This document shows, piece after piece, positions 1 to 9,475 of a stretch of DNA of 64,000 bases; position 1 is the stretch's first letter, and each line of letters starts with the position of its first letter. The notes beneath the pieces are model-generated. The model searched no databases, was not told the DNA's origin, and worked only from the letters and a program-made list of their open reading frames with translations. Location of the stretch: positions 4,368,198 through 4,432,197 of the forward strand of contig NZ_CM001441.1 in the NCBI RefSeq assembly GCF_000244895.1. Reading direction: 5' to 3'. The position numbers and the translations under genes are program-made. The stretch comes from Desulfosporosinus youngiae DSM 17734. GTDB lineage: Bacteria > Bacillota > Desulfitobacteriia > Desulfitobacteriales > Desulfitobacteriaceae.

Positions 1-912
1 TCCCTGCTGCCTTCCAGTGACCGTCCTCAATTTGGCCGCCTGCTCTCCGTCCAGCGCTTGCGCATCAAATTCGACTCCCGCACCGGGAACCTTGATGTTT
101 TATCCTTGCTGCCGAGGTTTAGTTTCGAAACGGCGAGGCTGACTCTACGCGCCACCGTGGTTTTCAACCAACAGGTTACTCAGGTAATGTGGGACTTTGG
201 GGATCATTCCGGATGGCAGCCAACGAATGCTGATGGCGCGGCATATCCGCTCTATAGTCAGGAACACTGTTATACCAAAGCAGGCGCTTATGTGGTAACC
301 CTTCGGGCCGTAGTCTCCGGGCAGCTGTATGAATATACTGCCAAAGTGTCCGTATCCGGGGATGAAGATCTGAGTTCGCCCCTGACACCGGCGCTGACCT
401 TTACCGCCAAAGCAATACCAGAGATATCATCTGACCAGTTTCAATTGGTGATCAATTCCGGCCTTCCGTCAGGAGTTCAAGCCACCCTTTCTGTAAAATC
501 AGGCTCACTGCGCGCCGGCGGAACTGCCTCCTGCTTCCTGACCCTGCCCAAAGACCGGGAATGCGAGCTGCTGTGTATAGCCATCCGAAATCTGGCTGTC
601 CACTTTTCAGGTACGCAATGCTATGATCCGACGGCAGCGGAACTAACCCTGCCGGGACTTAGAACTGCGACTAACCGGGAGTTTGACGAGCAGGGAAGTT
701 TAAAACCAGGGACAGCCAATGATTTGAGCAGGCGGGTGTTCGGGAACGGCGAGCATTCTCCCATCGATAACTGGCAGCTGACAATAACGGCGGCCAATAA
801 TCCATTTTTAAAAGTTGTTGACTCCACAGGCCGCGAAACTATGGACCTGTCTGAAATTGAGGATGCTGTATTGGCTTTGGAATACGAAGCTGAAGAAATA
901 ACCATGTATTAA
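1..912 (+). CDS. PKD-domain protein, 3' part (open at left edge)
   Basis: The frame is open from base 1, so this is the C-terminal part of a longer protein; a TTG at 58 is only an internal candidate start. A PKD-like module is visible about 40-100 residues in (VMWDFGDHSGWQP, then HCYTKAGAYVVTLRAV), the usual pattern of a beta-sandwich found in secreted or surface proteins. The rest has no motif I recognise and no membrane segment is seen. The substrate or partner cannot be told. It ends 44 bp before a small membrane-protein gene on the same strand. Confidence 0.7.
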   Translation, partial: SLLPSSDRPQFGRLLSVQRLRIKFDSRTGNLDVLSLLPRFSFETARLTLRATVVFNQQVTQVMWDFGDHSGWQPTNADGAAYPLYSQEHCYTKAGAYVVTLRAVVSGQLYEYTAKVSVSGDEDLSSPLTPALTFTAKAIPEISSDQFQLVINSGLPSGVQATLSVKSGSLRAGGTASCFLTLPKDRECELLCIAIRNLAVHFSGTQCYDPTAAELTLPGLRTATNREFDEQGSLKPGTANDLSRRVFGNGEHSPIDNWQLTITAANNPFLKVVDSTGRETMDLSEIEDAVLALEYEAEEITMY

Positions 913-955
913 GGAAAGATTGCAGTAAACTTAGTGAAAATTAAGGAGGGATTTT

Positions 956-1174
956 TTGACAAAACTTATGTTAAACCGTATTGCATTTGTTGGCGTTGTA
1001 GCTATCGTAATTGCCGCAATTATTCATATAGTCCAAACAGTCACCTCACATAAAACTATGCTAACGGCATTACCCCTTAGTATCAGATTAGCTGTAGTCA
1101 TTGTTTTTTGGGCAATAGTTCTTGTTATTGGCGGTGTCATTTATACAGTGATAGCAAAACACCTTTTAAAGTAA
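956..1174 (+). CDS. Small two-helix membrane protein, unknown function
   Basis: This 72-residue protein starts at TTG 956, chosen because AAGGAGGG lies 6-13 bases upstream. Two hydrophobic stretches (about residues 8-26 and 45-67) separated by a short polar loop containing VTSHKT suggest an integral membrane protein. I recognise no family. It follows the PKD gene by 44 bp and could be co-transcribed with it. Confidence 0.6.
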   Translation: MTKLMLNRIAFVGVVAIVIAAIIHIVQTVTSHKTMLTALPLSIRLAVVIVFWAIVLVIGGVIYTVIAKHLLK

Positions 1175-1183
1175 TGGAGTGAG

Positions 1184-1393
1184 TTAAGATAAAAAACATG
1201 GTACCGCTAAGAGCCTATCTATGGTTTCCAGCATTTCTGGCGTATCATTAGGTATGTCCCCATTAATCCGAGCAAAATCCGAGACCTGATCACTGAGCCG
1301 CTCGAAAGGACATTCTAATAATGACTTAAAAGCCAGCAAATTCAAGACAACTCTTCGGAGGAGCCTCCTGAGTCTGTTTCCATTCGGAACCAA
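1184..1393 (-). other. Unrecognised 69-codon reading frame in an otherwise empty 318-bp gap
   Basis: The gap between the small membrane protein and the RND gene holds one minus-strand frame with protein-like composition (stretches such as LLECPFERLSDQV and IPNDTPEMLETIDRLL). It has no good ribosome binding site and no family I recognise. It may be the tail of a decayed gene, possibly a transposase. Apart from the terminator at 1411-1444 nothing else is visible here. Confidence 0.2.
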
Positions 1394-1410
1394 TTTTAAA
1401 TATCAAAAAT

Positions 1411-1444
1411 AAAAAATCCCAGGCTGAAATGTCTGGGATTTTTT
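1411..1444 (-). terminator. Intrinsic terminator of the RND efflux operon
   Basis: AAAAAATCCCAG and CTGGGATTTTTT form a 12-bp stem with a 10-base loop. On the minus strand the stem ends in a T run, 49 bp past the RND stop codon. The symmetric A/T flanks allow it to work in both directions. Confidence 0.85.
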
Positions 1445-1492
1445 GTTTTTAAGTGATGATTCTACTATATTATTTTTACATTGCAATAATTA

Positions 1493-4400
1493 TTAAGCAG
1501 AAAGTTCCCGGGTTGAGACATGCTTCCTGCGGGGCATAAGCTTACTCCTTACATCATCAAAGAACGTATAGAGCACCGGAACGACTACCAGGGTCAAAAG
1601 CGTGGAGGAAATCAAACCGCCGATCACCGCATAGGCCATAGGAGAACGGAAGGAAGCTCCGGCCCCTCCTTCGGTGATTACCGGAATCATACTGACGATC
1701 ATGGCCAGGGTAGTCATCATGATCGGCCTCAGCCGGATGGCAGCTGCCTCCAGAATCGCTTCCCGGCGTCCCAGACCTTCCCCTCGGCGCTGCCGGGTAA
1801 AGTCCACCAGCAGAATGGCGTTTTTGGTGACCAATCCTAAAAGCAGGACAATGCCAATCATCGCAGCAAAGCTGAGCTCCTTCTGCCCGGCCATCAAACC
1901 AAGGACAGCGCCAATAATGGCCAGGGGCAGAGAAAAGAGGATGGATAACGGATCGACAAAGCTTTCGTATTGAGCGGCCAGAATCAGGAAGATGAACAAA
2001 GCGCCCAATATCATGGCCAGGACCATTCCGCCGGAAGCATCGGTCATCATGGAATTGGTTCCGCCGGCAGTCAGACTGATGCCCTCCGGAATTCCGATGT
2101 TCTCAACCTCTGCCTTAAACGCCTTTTCAAAGTCCCCGCTGGAGGTACCAATGACATTGGCGGTAACCTGAATCTCACGTTCTTTGTCGTAACGATTGAT
2201 CATGGCCGCTGAAGTTGTAAATTCCTGATTAGTCACCTGAGTCAGAGGTACCAGAATAGGGTTATTATATTCCACATTGTCGCTGGGAACATAAATTCCC
2301 TCAAAGCTGCTAAGATTTTTGCTTTCCTCAGAGTTCAGCTTTACCGTCACATCATAACGGTCACCACCGCTCTCATACTGCCCGACCGTTGCGCCGTTGT
2401 ATAAAATCCGCAGAGTGGTTCCCGCCAAAGCCGGGCTGACCCCCAGGTCTTCTGCTTTATCCCGGTCCACCTGGAGATGGGCTTCCGGGTTGCCTGCCCG
2501 ATAGCTTAAGCTCACATCTGCAGCACCGGGCAAATTCCTGACCACTTGCTTCAGAGTCTGGGCATACTGCTGGAGACTCTCAAAATCGTTACCGGTGATA
2601 TGGTATTCAAAATCCTTACCGGAAGCACCTCCCATACTGGCAATCGAGCTGTTGCCGCTCAAAGAAACCTCGATACCGGGTATTTTCAGGAGACTGCTCC
2701 TCATCCCGTCCACAATATCTTCGATGGGTTCCTGACGATTCTCCGTATTGGGGACTTGGACAAACATGGATATTTTATCCGCTTCCACCACGGAATAAGT
2801 ATATTGCACCTCCGGGTATTCCCTCACTGCCTGCTCCATGGCTTGAGCGGTGAAGCCGGCTTTATCCAGAGACACCCCGGCATCCAGAGCTGCCGTAATC
2901 GTGATCTGCCCTTTGTCCTCCGCAGGGATAAAGGTCGTTCCCAGCAGCGGCATAATGGCCACACTCAGAGCCAACAGTCCCCCGGCTACGACAACCACCA
3001 TCAGTCTGTGATTCAAGACCAGGTCTAAGAACTTGGCATACCCTCTGCCCAGCTTTTCAAATAATTGGTCAAACCACTCTAAAAACCGTCCCAGCAGCCC
3101 CGGATTCTTCGCCCCCTGCTCTTCTTCGCCCTTCAAATACTTGGCAGCAAGCATAGGGACCAAGGTAAAGGAGACGAACAGAGAGATCAGGACGCTGAAG
3201 GATACGGTGAGTCCGAATTCCCGCATATAGCTGGCAATAATACCTTTCATCATCGCCACGGGCATGAATACTGCGACAATGGTCAGGGTTGTGGCCAAAA
3301 CGGCCAGACCGATTTCCGCAGTGGCCTCTTTCGCCGCCTGAAAGGGTGTTTTGCCCAGTTTCATCTGACGGACGATATTTTCAATAACAACGATAGAATC
3401 GTCCACTAATAGTCCAATGGACAGGGACAGAGCCACCAGGGTCACCAGATTGAGAGTGAACCCCATCAGCTTCATGATGATAAAAGTAGCAATAATCGAA
3501 GTGGGCAGTGCCAGAGCACTGATGATGGTGCTGGCGGCATTACCCAGGAACAGGAAGATGATAACAACCGCGATTACGCAGCCTTCCAAAAGGGTTTTTT
3601 CCATATTACTGACCTGTTCGTGAATCATCACGGAGTTGTCCCTGACAACGTCGATGGTAACGCCCACAGGCAGACTTTGACTGATAGTTTCAATCTCCTG
3701 CTTGATGACCTCAGCGACTTCCACCGTATTAGCTCCCGATTGCTTGACCACATCAATACCGATGGCCCTTTGTCCATTATAAAGAGAGATGCTGTCCATC
3801 TCTTTGCTGCCATCCACCACTTGGGCGATATCGCTGACATGAATCTCATCCGTGCCCCGTTTACCCACCAGAATCTTGCCGAAATCCTCTACGGTTTTAA
3901 CACTGGCTGTGGTTTGCAGGGAAATCTCCTGGCTGCCGTCGGAGACTTTACCGGCCGGAATGTCCAAATTATCTGAGCCCAGGCTGTTGGCTACCTCCGC
4001 AGCCGTGACGCCGAAAGCATTCATTTTTTCCTTATCCAGCAGGATCTGAATCTCCCGCTGCTGTTCCCCGTAGACATTGACAGACCCCACACCCTTGACA
4101 GTGCTTAGTTGCTTGGTGATGGTCTGGTCCACAAGTTCCGACAGCTGCCGGTCCCCTACTGAACCGGTTACCGTCAGGGAGATAATAGGCTGAGCGGTCA
4201 TATCGTATTTAGCAATGATCGGCTCCTGGATATCCCGGGGCAGCTCACCGCGCACGGCTCCCAGTTTATCCCGCACTTCCTGAACCGCCTCATCGGCTGA
4301 TTTTTCCAGCTCAAACTGCACCACCGTCACAGAAACGCTGTCCCTGACGATAGAGTTGATATGATCCACCCCGGAAATCTGCCCCACCGTGTCTTCCACT

Positions 4401-4597
4401 TTACGGGTCACTTTGCTTTCGATCTGGTCCGGTGCAACTCCCGCCTGAATCACGGTAACGGAAACCACCGGCGTATCCACTTCGGTCAAATCATTGATGG
4501 GAAGTCCGAGAAAGGAGGCTGCTCCAGTCACCAACAGAGCGATAATGATCACCACGGTGAAAACGGGACGTTTCAAGCTTAAGTCGGTCAAAAACAT
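1493..4597 (-). CDS. RND (HAE1/AcrB-type) efflux transporter permease
   Basis: The protein of 1034 residues has the full length of the HAE1 family of proton-driven multidrug exporters. The start MFLTDLSLKRPVFTVVI, the first membrane helix, two large extracytoplasmic loops and two blocks of membrane helices fit the AcrB plan. GLLVDDSIVVIENI in helix 4 carries the paired aspartates used for proton relay. The start lies 2 bp after the adaptor gene, so the two are translated together. No outer-membrane channel gene accompanies them, as expected in a Gram-positive cell. The exported substrate is unknown. Confidence 0.95.
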   Translation of the reverse strand: MFLTDLSLKRPVFTVVIIIALLVTGAASFLGLPINDLTEVDTPVVSVTVIQAGVAPDQIESKVTRKVEDTVGQISGVDHINSIVRDSVSVTVVQFELEKSADEAVQEVRDKLGAVRGELPRDIQEPIIAKYDMTAQPIISLTVTGSVGDRQLSELVDQTITKQLSTVKGVGSVNVYGEQQREIQILLDKEKMNAFGVTAAEVANSLGSDNLDIPAGKVSDGSQEISLQTTASVKTVEDFGKILVGKRGTDEIHVSDIAQVVDGSKEMDSISLYNGQRAIGIDVVKQSGANTVEVAEVIKQEIETISQSLPVGVTIDVVRDNSVMIHEQVSNMEKTLLEGCVIAVVIIFLFLGNAASTIISALALPTSIIATFIIMKLMGFTLNLVTLVALSLSIGLLVDDSIVVIENIVRQMKLGKTPFQAAKEATAEIGLAVLATTLTIVAVFMPVAMMKGIIASYMREFGLTVSFSVLISLFVSFTLVPMLAAKYLKGEEEQGAKNPGLLGRFLEWFDQLFEKLGRGYAKFLDLVLNHRLMVVVVAGGLLALSVAIMPLLGTTFIPAEDKGQITITAALDAGVSLDKAGFTAQAMEQAVREYPEVQYTYSVVEADKISMFVQVPNTENRQEPIEDIVDGMRSSLLKIPGIEVSLSGNSSIASMGGASGKDFEYHITGNDFESLQQYAQTLKQVVRNLPGAADVSLSYRAGNPEAHLQVDRDKAEDLGVSPALAGTTLRILYNGATVGQYESGGDRYDVTVKLNSEESKNLSSFEGIYVPSDNVEYNNPILVPLTQVTNQEFTTSAAMINRYDKEREIQVTANVIGTSSGDFEKAFKAEVENIGIPEGISLTAGGTNSMMTDASGGMVLAMILGALFIFLILAAQYESFVDPLSILFSLPLAIIGAVLGLMAGQKELSFAAMIGIVLLLGLVTKNAILLVDFTRQRRGEGLGRREAILEAAAIRLRPIMMTTLAMIVSMIPVITEGGAGASFRSPMAYAVIGGLISSTLLTLVVVPVLYTFFDDVRSKLMPRRKHVSTRELSA

Positions 4598-4599
4598 CT

Positions 4600-5808
4600 C
4601 TATTCCCCCTGCTCTGCGGCTGCTTCCGATGTTTGTTCAGTTAATGGTTCAGCTATTGAAATCTGATCACCGTCCTGAAGCGAGTTGATATTGGTGCAGA
4701 TTACATCAGCACCATCGGTAAGACCGGATTGGACTTCGATCCTATCGTTGTAGGTGGCACCAAGGGTCACCGCAGTACGGCGGGCCACTCCGTTTTCTGC
4801 CGTGAAAACATAGTAGCTGCCTTTACTTCCTGCAACGGACCGCAGCGGGATAGTCAGTGCCGAAACTTCCGTGCCGGAGACCAGATTCACATTGGCATAA
4901 CTGCCGGGCTTCAACCGCTTGCCCGGATTCGGCACTTCCACTTTTGCTGTAAATGTCCGGGAAGCCATGCTGGCCGTTGTGCTCACATAACTCACAGTGC
5001 CTTCATAAACCTGGGTATCACCACTGACTCTTACTTGCGCCTTTTGGCCGGCCTGGATTTTTACCGCATCCTCCTGGGCTATTTTAATAACCGCCTGAAT
5101 GGTTGATGTGTCCTTAATCATGGCCAGGGGCGCTCCAGGGCCTGCATATTGGCCGATAGCTACATTTTTATCTTCCACAACACCGTCCATCGGGGCTTTG
5201 ATCACCAGATTAGCCATATTATGTTCCAGACGGTCGATCCCGCTCTGAGCCGCGCTGATATTAGCCTGCAAAGCAGCCAGGTCGGCTTGAGCCACCTTAA
5301 GCCCGGTTTCGGCATCGCTTAAATCGTTGGCAGATACGGCGCCGGCTTCATAAAGAGCTTTAGCATTATTGAAATTGCGCTGGGAGATTTGCACATTGGC
5401 TTCAGCCTTAGGTAATGTAGCCTGCACCGCAGCCAACTGGGCCTGAGCTCCTTTCAGCTGGTCGTTCATATCCTGGCTGTCCAGGACAATCAAAGATGTC
5501 CCTTTTTTCACTATATCCCCTTCACTAAACAGGATCTGGACCACTTTTCCCGGCACATCTGCCCCAACCACACCTTCTTCTCCTGACAAAAGCGTGGCGT
5601 CATAGGACATGAACGGCCGGATGGTCATGGTTTCTGCTTTCCGAACCTCTACCGAGACTTTGCTGTCAGAGGTCACCTGCGGATTATTCTGCATTGCTGC
5701 CCAGGAGCCCGTATTATGGAGCAAAAAGCCTCCCATGGCCAGTACCAGGACAATTGCCAGATAGGAAACTGCTTTTTTCGTGTTTACCTTCGCTAAAAGT
5801 TTCTTCAT
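4600..5808 (-). CDS. RND efflux periplasmic-adaptor (MFP) subunit
   Basis: This membrane fusion protein (402 residues) links to the RND permease encoded just downstream. It has one N-terminal membrane anchor (AVSYLAIVLVLAMGGFLL), a lipoyl half-motif (EGDIVKKGTSLIVLD), a long alpha-helical hairpin and the second lipoyl half (IKAPMDGVVEDKNVAIGQYA), then a beta-barrel. I chose ATG 5808 because AAAGGAG sits 9 bases upstream; an in-frame ATG at 5853 has no ribosome site. The C-terminus is acidic (EQTSEAAAEQGE). Confidence 0.93.
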   Translation of the reverse strand: MKKLLAKVNTKKAVSYLAIVLVLAMGGFLLHNTGSWAAMQNNPQVTSDSKVSVEVRKAETMTIRPFMSYDATLLSGEEGVVGADVPGKVVQILFSEGDIVKKGTSLIVLDSQDMNDQLKGAQAQLAAVQATLPKAEANVQISQRNFNNAKALYEAGAVSANDLSDAETGLKVAQADLAALQANISAAQSGIDRLEHNMANLVIKAPMDGVVEDKNVAIGQYAGPGAPLAMIKDTSTIQAVIKIAQEDAVKIQAGQKAQVRVSGDTQVYEGTVSYVSTTASMASRTFTAKVEVPNPGKRLKPGSYANVNLVSGTEVSALTIPLRSVAGSKGSYYVFTAENGVARRTAVTLGATYNDRIEVQSGLTDGADVICTNINSLQDGDQISIAEPLTEQTSEAAAEQGE

Positions 5809-5915
5809 CTCTTTTCTGCTCCTTTGTTCGTCAAATAGCGAACCTTTGTTCATTATTAGGTTTTAAAAAAAGACTTCGTGTTTTATGGTTAAATTTAGGC
5901 TTAACACCTGTGGAC

Positions 5916-6521
5916 TTATAGTTTGAACTCAGGAGCTTCCTTCATGACCACGAAGTTATTCATGTTTAAAGCCAGCATCTGGCTGATCAGCTTCCTGATT
6001 CTGCCGTCATCCCCTTTAGCTTGCCTTAAGATTCTCAGAATTCCCTCCATGTACATCGAAGCCATCACATGAAAAACAAATTCGTCGGCAATGATAATTC
6101 CTTCAGCCTTCAACTTATGCACAACCTCTTCTTTTACCCGCTTTTCGATCAGAACAATTAAATCTTCTTTTAAATTCTGGTAGACTGAACCTTCGCTTTT
6201 GTCCAGCAGGATCATCAATTCCCTGCTGCATTGGTCATAAAAGCTCATGATCGTGTCAACCACATCTGTCAAAGCAGGCAGATCATTGGCATCGGCTTTA
6301 AACTCACTGAAAATGAGACCACTGAAGCGTTCGAAAACAGGATTCATAATATGCTTGAACAACTCTTCTTTGCCCGTAAAGTAACGATAAAGATTCCCTG
6401 TAGCTATGCCGGCATTTTTAGCTATGGTTCTGATGGATGCATCATTAAATCCTTTTTCCTCAAATTCATCGAGGGCTGCACTAATGATATTGTTTTTAAT
6501 TTCATCTTTGAGGTATTGCAT
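5916..6521 (-). CDS. TetR-family regulator of the RND operon
   Basis: The 201-residue protein has a TetR N-terminal helix-turn-helix (IRTIAKNAGIATGNLYRYF, residues about 28-46) and an all-helical ligand domain. ATG 6521 is preceded by GGAGGT; the open frame runs further upstream but only through promoter sequence. It is the first gene ahead of the adaptor and permease on the same strand (107-bp gap), so it most likely represses its own operon and is released by an exported compound. The ligand is unknown. Confidence 0.88.
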   Translation of the reverse strand: MQYLKDEIKNNIISAALDEFEEKGFNDASIRTIAKNAGIATGNLYRYFTGKEELFKHIMNPVFERFSGLIFSEFKADANDLPALTDVVDTIMSFYDQCSRELMILLDKSEGSVYQNLKEDLIVLIEKRVKEEVVHKLKAEGIIIADEFVFHVMASMYMEGILRILRQAKGDDGRIRKLISQMLALNMNNFVVMKEAPEFKL

Positions 6522-6543
6522 AAATGAACCTCCGTTCTCTTTT

Positions 6544-6572
6544 AAAATATACTGATCTGACTTCATTGTCAA
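6544..6572 (-). promoter_or_regulatory. Sigma-A promoter of the tetR-RND operon
   Basis: On the minus strand TTGACA (6572-6567) and TATTTT (6549-6544) are separated by exactly 17 bp. They lie 23-51 bp upstream of the TetR start codon. This is a near-consensus housekeeping promoter and a likely place for repression. Confidence 0.75.
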
Positions 6573-6811
6573 GAGTAAAATGTCACATGCTGCTACATTT
6601 ATAAGCGGTCGAAAAAATGCCTCATACAAAAGGTTATTTACGAAAACGTTAAAAAATATGGGGATGGTGCTAATGGCGTTATTCTCATCATGGAAAAATA
6701 TAAAGAATATCAGAAAAGCTAAAGGGTGCAAACATTAAAGTATTCATCTGTTAAGTTGCTAAATTTATAGACGGTTATCACCCCACCTTCACCTACTTCA
6801 CTTGATGATCC

Positions 6812-8032
6812 CTAGTGTTTCTGTCTTATGGCAATATAATAGCTTGTCAGAACTGCGATAGGCACCATCACCAGCCCACCCAACCAGGAGTGTGTCTTCG
6901 CTACCACCACAACACCCAGGATAAGTTGCCCAGGCAGGGCCATTCGAAATATGGCTTTCTTCATTGCTGCAATCTTCGTCTCTGCACTCCAAGGAAATAA
7001 ACAAACAAAAGGGTTCTTAATTGCCTCTTGCCAAAACAACCCAACAACGTTGGTTATCATTATTGAAAAGACAAAACAGAGAAGCCATCCGTAGTCCGGG
7101 GGAAAGACCAAGATAGCCAAACTACTTAACCCCATCATTCTGAGGTAAACCATAACATCTTTCTCGTTACGCAGCTCAGATTTAAGACACATTTCCACCA
7201 ACCCATTCACAGGGGTGCGTTCTTTAAAGATCAAGTTAGAGTTTCTGAATAACAAGGGGCGTTTTCTGGAGAATCTGGGCCTTTTCACATAGGTTCCCGC
7301 ACTCTGCAGCATGTACCTGGCTAGTCTGAGCTTCGCAGTTTGCTCCCTCGCTACATCGTCAAAGAATGTCCCTCTCAGATTTGCTCGTTTGTATAAGAGC
7401 GTGCTTAAAAGGATTAAGAGTACTAAAATTAAGAGATAAAACAGGCCCTTGCCACTCAATAAAAGATCGACACATTGACTTACATACACACTGGTTGTTA
7501 AAAAAATAACCAGTCTCACAATGCGTTTAGCCCAACCTTTGAAACGAAGTTCGAGAAGTTGTTTTATAAGACTCATGCAATTCTTAAGGACAAAGATGAA
7601 AACGGTTAGCCAGACAACACCTATCAGAGAAAAACCGTAATGCAATAATAAAAATGGTGCCAGGATAATCATCAATAACGTGGTTGCCCCAAGGTTATAG
7701 ATAACGGAATAGCCTAAACTATACTTAATAATCCGTCCGATCCATACTTTACGCTGTAACAGAAAAAGTTGATCCGCGTCTTCCACAAAAATACGAATTG
7801 TACCTAACCAAGCAAATAGGAGAATAATACCCGATAGAGCATTGAGGGGAATATAGTCCAGCCACCAAGGAACCGCCCTCCACCAGGAAAGATAATAATA
7901 CATGAAGCCCGCAGAAAAAGGGATGACAATATAAAGCGCTACAATCCAATCAACGGCGCTTCTCCATACTTGATACTGATATTTCCAGTCTGAAACAATT
8001 CGTTGAAAGAATAGTCCTGCCACAGTAATCAT
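6812..8032 (-). CDS. EcsB-like ABC transporter permease
   Basis: The 406-residue hydrophobic protein has about ten membrane segments and the size of EcsB, the membrane partner of EcsA in Bacillus-type transporters. RRAV-like motifs are absent, but segments such as FVEDADQLFLLQRK and MITNVVGLFWQEAIKNPF resemble the family. Its ATG overlaps the stop of the ATPase gene by one base (TAATG), so the two are coupled. In relatives EcsAB affects secretion and peptide export; the role here is inferred. Confidence 0.8.
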   Translation of the reverse strand: MITVAGLFFQRIVSDWKYQYQVWRSAVDWIVALYIVIPFSAGFMYYYLSWWRAVPWWLDYIPLNALSGIILLFAWLGTIRIFVEDADQLFLLQRKVWIGRIIKYSLGYSVIYNLGATTLLMIILAPFLLLHYGFSLIGVVWLTVFIFVLKNCMSLIKQLLELRFKGWAKRIVRLVIFLTTSVYVSQCVDLLLSGKGLFYLLILVLLILLSTLLYKRANLRGTFFDDVAREQTAKLRLARYMLQSAGTYVKRPRFSRKRPLLFRNSNLIFKERTPVNGLVEMCLKSELRNEKDVMVYLRMMGLSSLAILVFPPDYGWLLCFVFSIMITNVVGLFWQEAIKNPFVCLFPWSAETKIAAMKKAIFRMALPGQLILGVVVVAKTHSWLGGLVMVPIAVLTSYYIAIRQKH

Positions 8033-8739
8033 TATCTATTCTCCAAGAGTTTCTCAAAGCATTCCCCCAGGGAACCCTCGGGTAACCGGCATTGTTTCCT
8101 GATTTCCTTAAGGTCTCCTCGGGTTACTACTGTCCCAGCGTTCATCAATACAAAAGAACTACAGATTCGTTCCGCAGTATCCAGTATATGCGTACACATC
8201 AAGACCCCTGCTCCTTTAGCTCTGGCCTGGTTTAAATAAGCCAGGAAGTCCCCCATCCCCCTAGGGTCCAGGCCCATAAAAGGCTCATCCACCACAAAAA
8301 CCCATGGTTCTAGTAGAAAAGCCACAATAAGCATGACCTTTTGCTGCATGCCTTTAGAAAAGGTACCCGGCAGATGGTGCTTGACTTCAGTTAGGTGGAA
8401 GAGTTTAAGAAGCTCCTCAGCTCTAGGTACAAATACGTTTCGCTGAATTTCATAGGCAGCAGCAGCTAGTTCTAAATGCTCCCAGAGTGTTAACCCTTCA
8501 TACAGTACGGGCTGTTCTGGGATATAAGCATAGCTTTTTCTCTTCCCGGCAAATTCCACTTTGCCATCCATCACTGGCAACAACCCTATGATCGCCTTAA
8601 TCGTGGTGCTTTTCCCAGCTCCGTTAGGGCCGATCAGTCCTACAAGCTCTCCTGATTTTACAGATAAGGCCACATTTTTAATGACATCCCTGTTGTCAGA
8701 ATAACCGGCGTGTTTAATATCTACCTTAAGTAATTCCAT
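8032..8739 (-). CDS. EcsA-like ABC transporter ATP-binding protein
   Basis: The 235-residue ATPase has Walker A GPNGAGKSTT, a signature region (TFSKGMQQKVML), Walker B VFVVDEPFMGLD and the switch histidine (CTHIL). Length and sequence match EcsA-type subunits. It lies directly before the EcsB-like permease and 43 bp after another ABC permease, as the fourth gene of a five-gene operon. Confidence 0.88.
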   Translation of the reverse strand: MELLKVDIKHAGYSDNRDVIKNVALSVKSGELVGLIGPNGAGKSTTIKAIIGLLPVMDGKVEFAGKRKSYAYIPEQPVLYEGLTLWEHLELAAAAYEIQRNVFVPRAEELLKLFHLTEVKHHLPGTFSKGMQQKVMLIVAFLLEPWVFVVDEPFMGLDPRGMGDFLAYLNQARAKGAGVLMCTHILDTAERICSSFVLMNAGTVVTRGDLKEIRKQCRLPEGSLGECFEKLLENR

Positions 8740-8782
8740 TGGTTCATCCTCATTTGTTGTCGATTTTCATGATTATATAACT

Positions 8783-9475
8783 CTAAAATTCTCTTCTGCT
8801 ATAAACCCTTAAAGAAAGGCGAACCGAAGCGGCCATTATGATCAAGGTTAAGGCCAATATATAACTGGCGATTTGCCAATCTGCTTGGGTTTGCAGCCAG
8901 TTCCCGAAGTCCTGCATCACAGCTGCAATATTTCGGAAAGCGGCGAGGTTGTCTACTCCTCCAAGCCCCTGTACCGTCAAGCCAACTGCCATAGGCAAAA
9001 AGAAGAAACAGACAAAAAACAGGAACATACCGATCATTCTGGAGCGGAGATACCCAAACTTGAAGTAAATCGGAAAATAGATAGATATTAAGACAGCCAT
9101 GGTGAGCAGAGCCCCTGAAATTCCTTCTAAAGAAATCCGGCTTATAGGGATAGGGATTCCCGTGATCGACACCACACTTTGAGCGAGCAGGCAGCATAAG
9201 ATTGCAAGGGCAGCATAGATGAAGACGGAAAAATACTTAGCTAGGACAATGTCCTGACGACGCAGGGGAAGGCTGTTTAACATTATTTCAGACTTATTCT
9301 TGTCATCCTGGGTAAGGGCTTGAATCATAAGCATGTAGGTAGCGCCTACTATGGCAGCAGTGAGGGCTCCACCCGGCATAGTTCTAAAAACAGAGAGCGC
9401 AAAAAGCACATATAACCCAGTGATCCACAGAGACCGTTTTAAAAGCAAGAGATCTTTCCACACCAAATTATACAT
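8783..9475 (-). CDS. ABC-2 type transporter permease
   Basis: The 230-residue protein has six predicted membrane helices and starts MYNLVWKDLLLLKRSLW, typical of ABC-2 permeases linked to GntR regulators. The cytoplasmic motif SEIMLNSLPLRRQDIVLAKY is characteristic. It overlaps the upstream ATPase gene by 8 bp, so they form one transporter. Similar systems export antimicrobial or cytolytic peptides; the cargo here is unknown. Confidence 0.85.
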   Translation of the reverse strand: MYNLVWKDLLLLKRSLWITGLYVLFALSVFRTMPGGALTAAIVGATYMLMIQALTQDDKNKSEIMLNSLPLRRQDIVLAKYFSVFIYAALAILCCLLAQSVVSITGIPIPISRISLEGISGALLTMAVLISIYFPIYFKFGYLRSRMIGMFLFFVCFFFLPMAVGLTVQGLGGVDNLAAFRNIAAVMQDFGNWLQTQADWQIASYILALTLIIMAASVRLSLRVYSRREF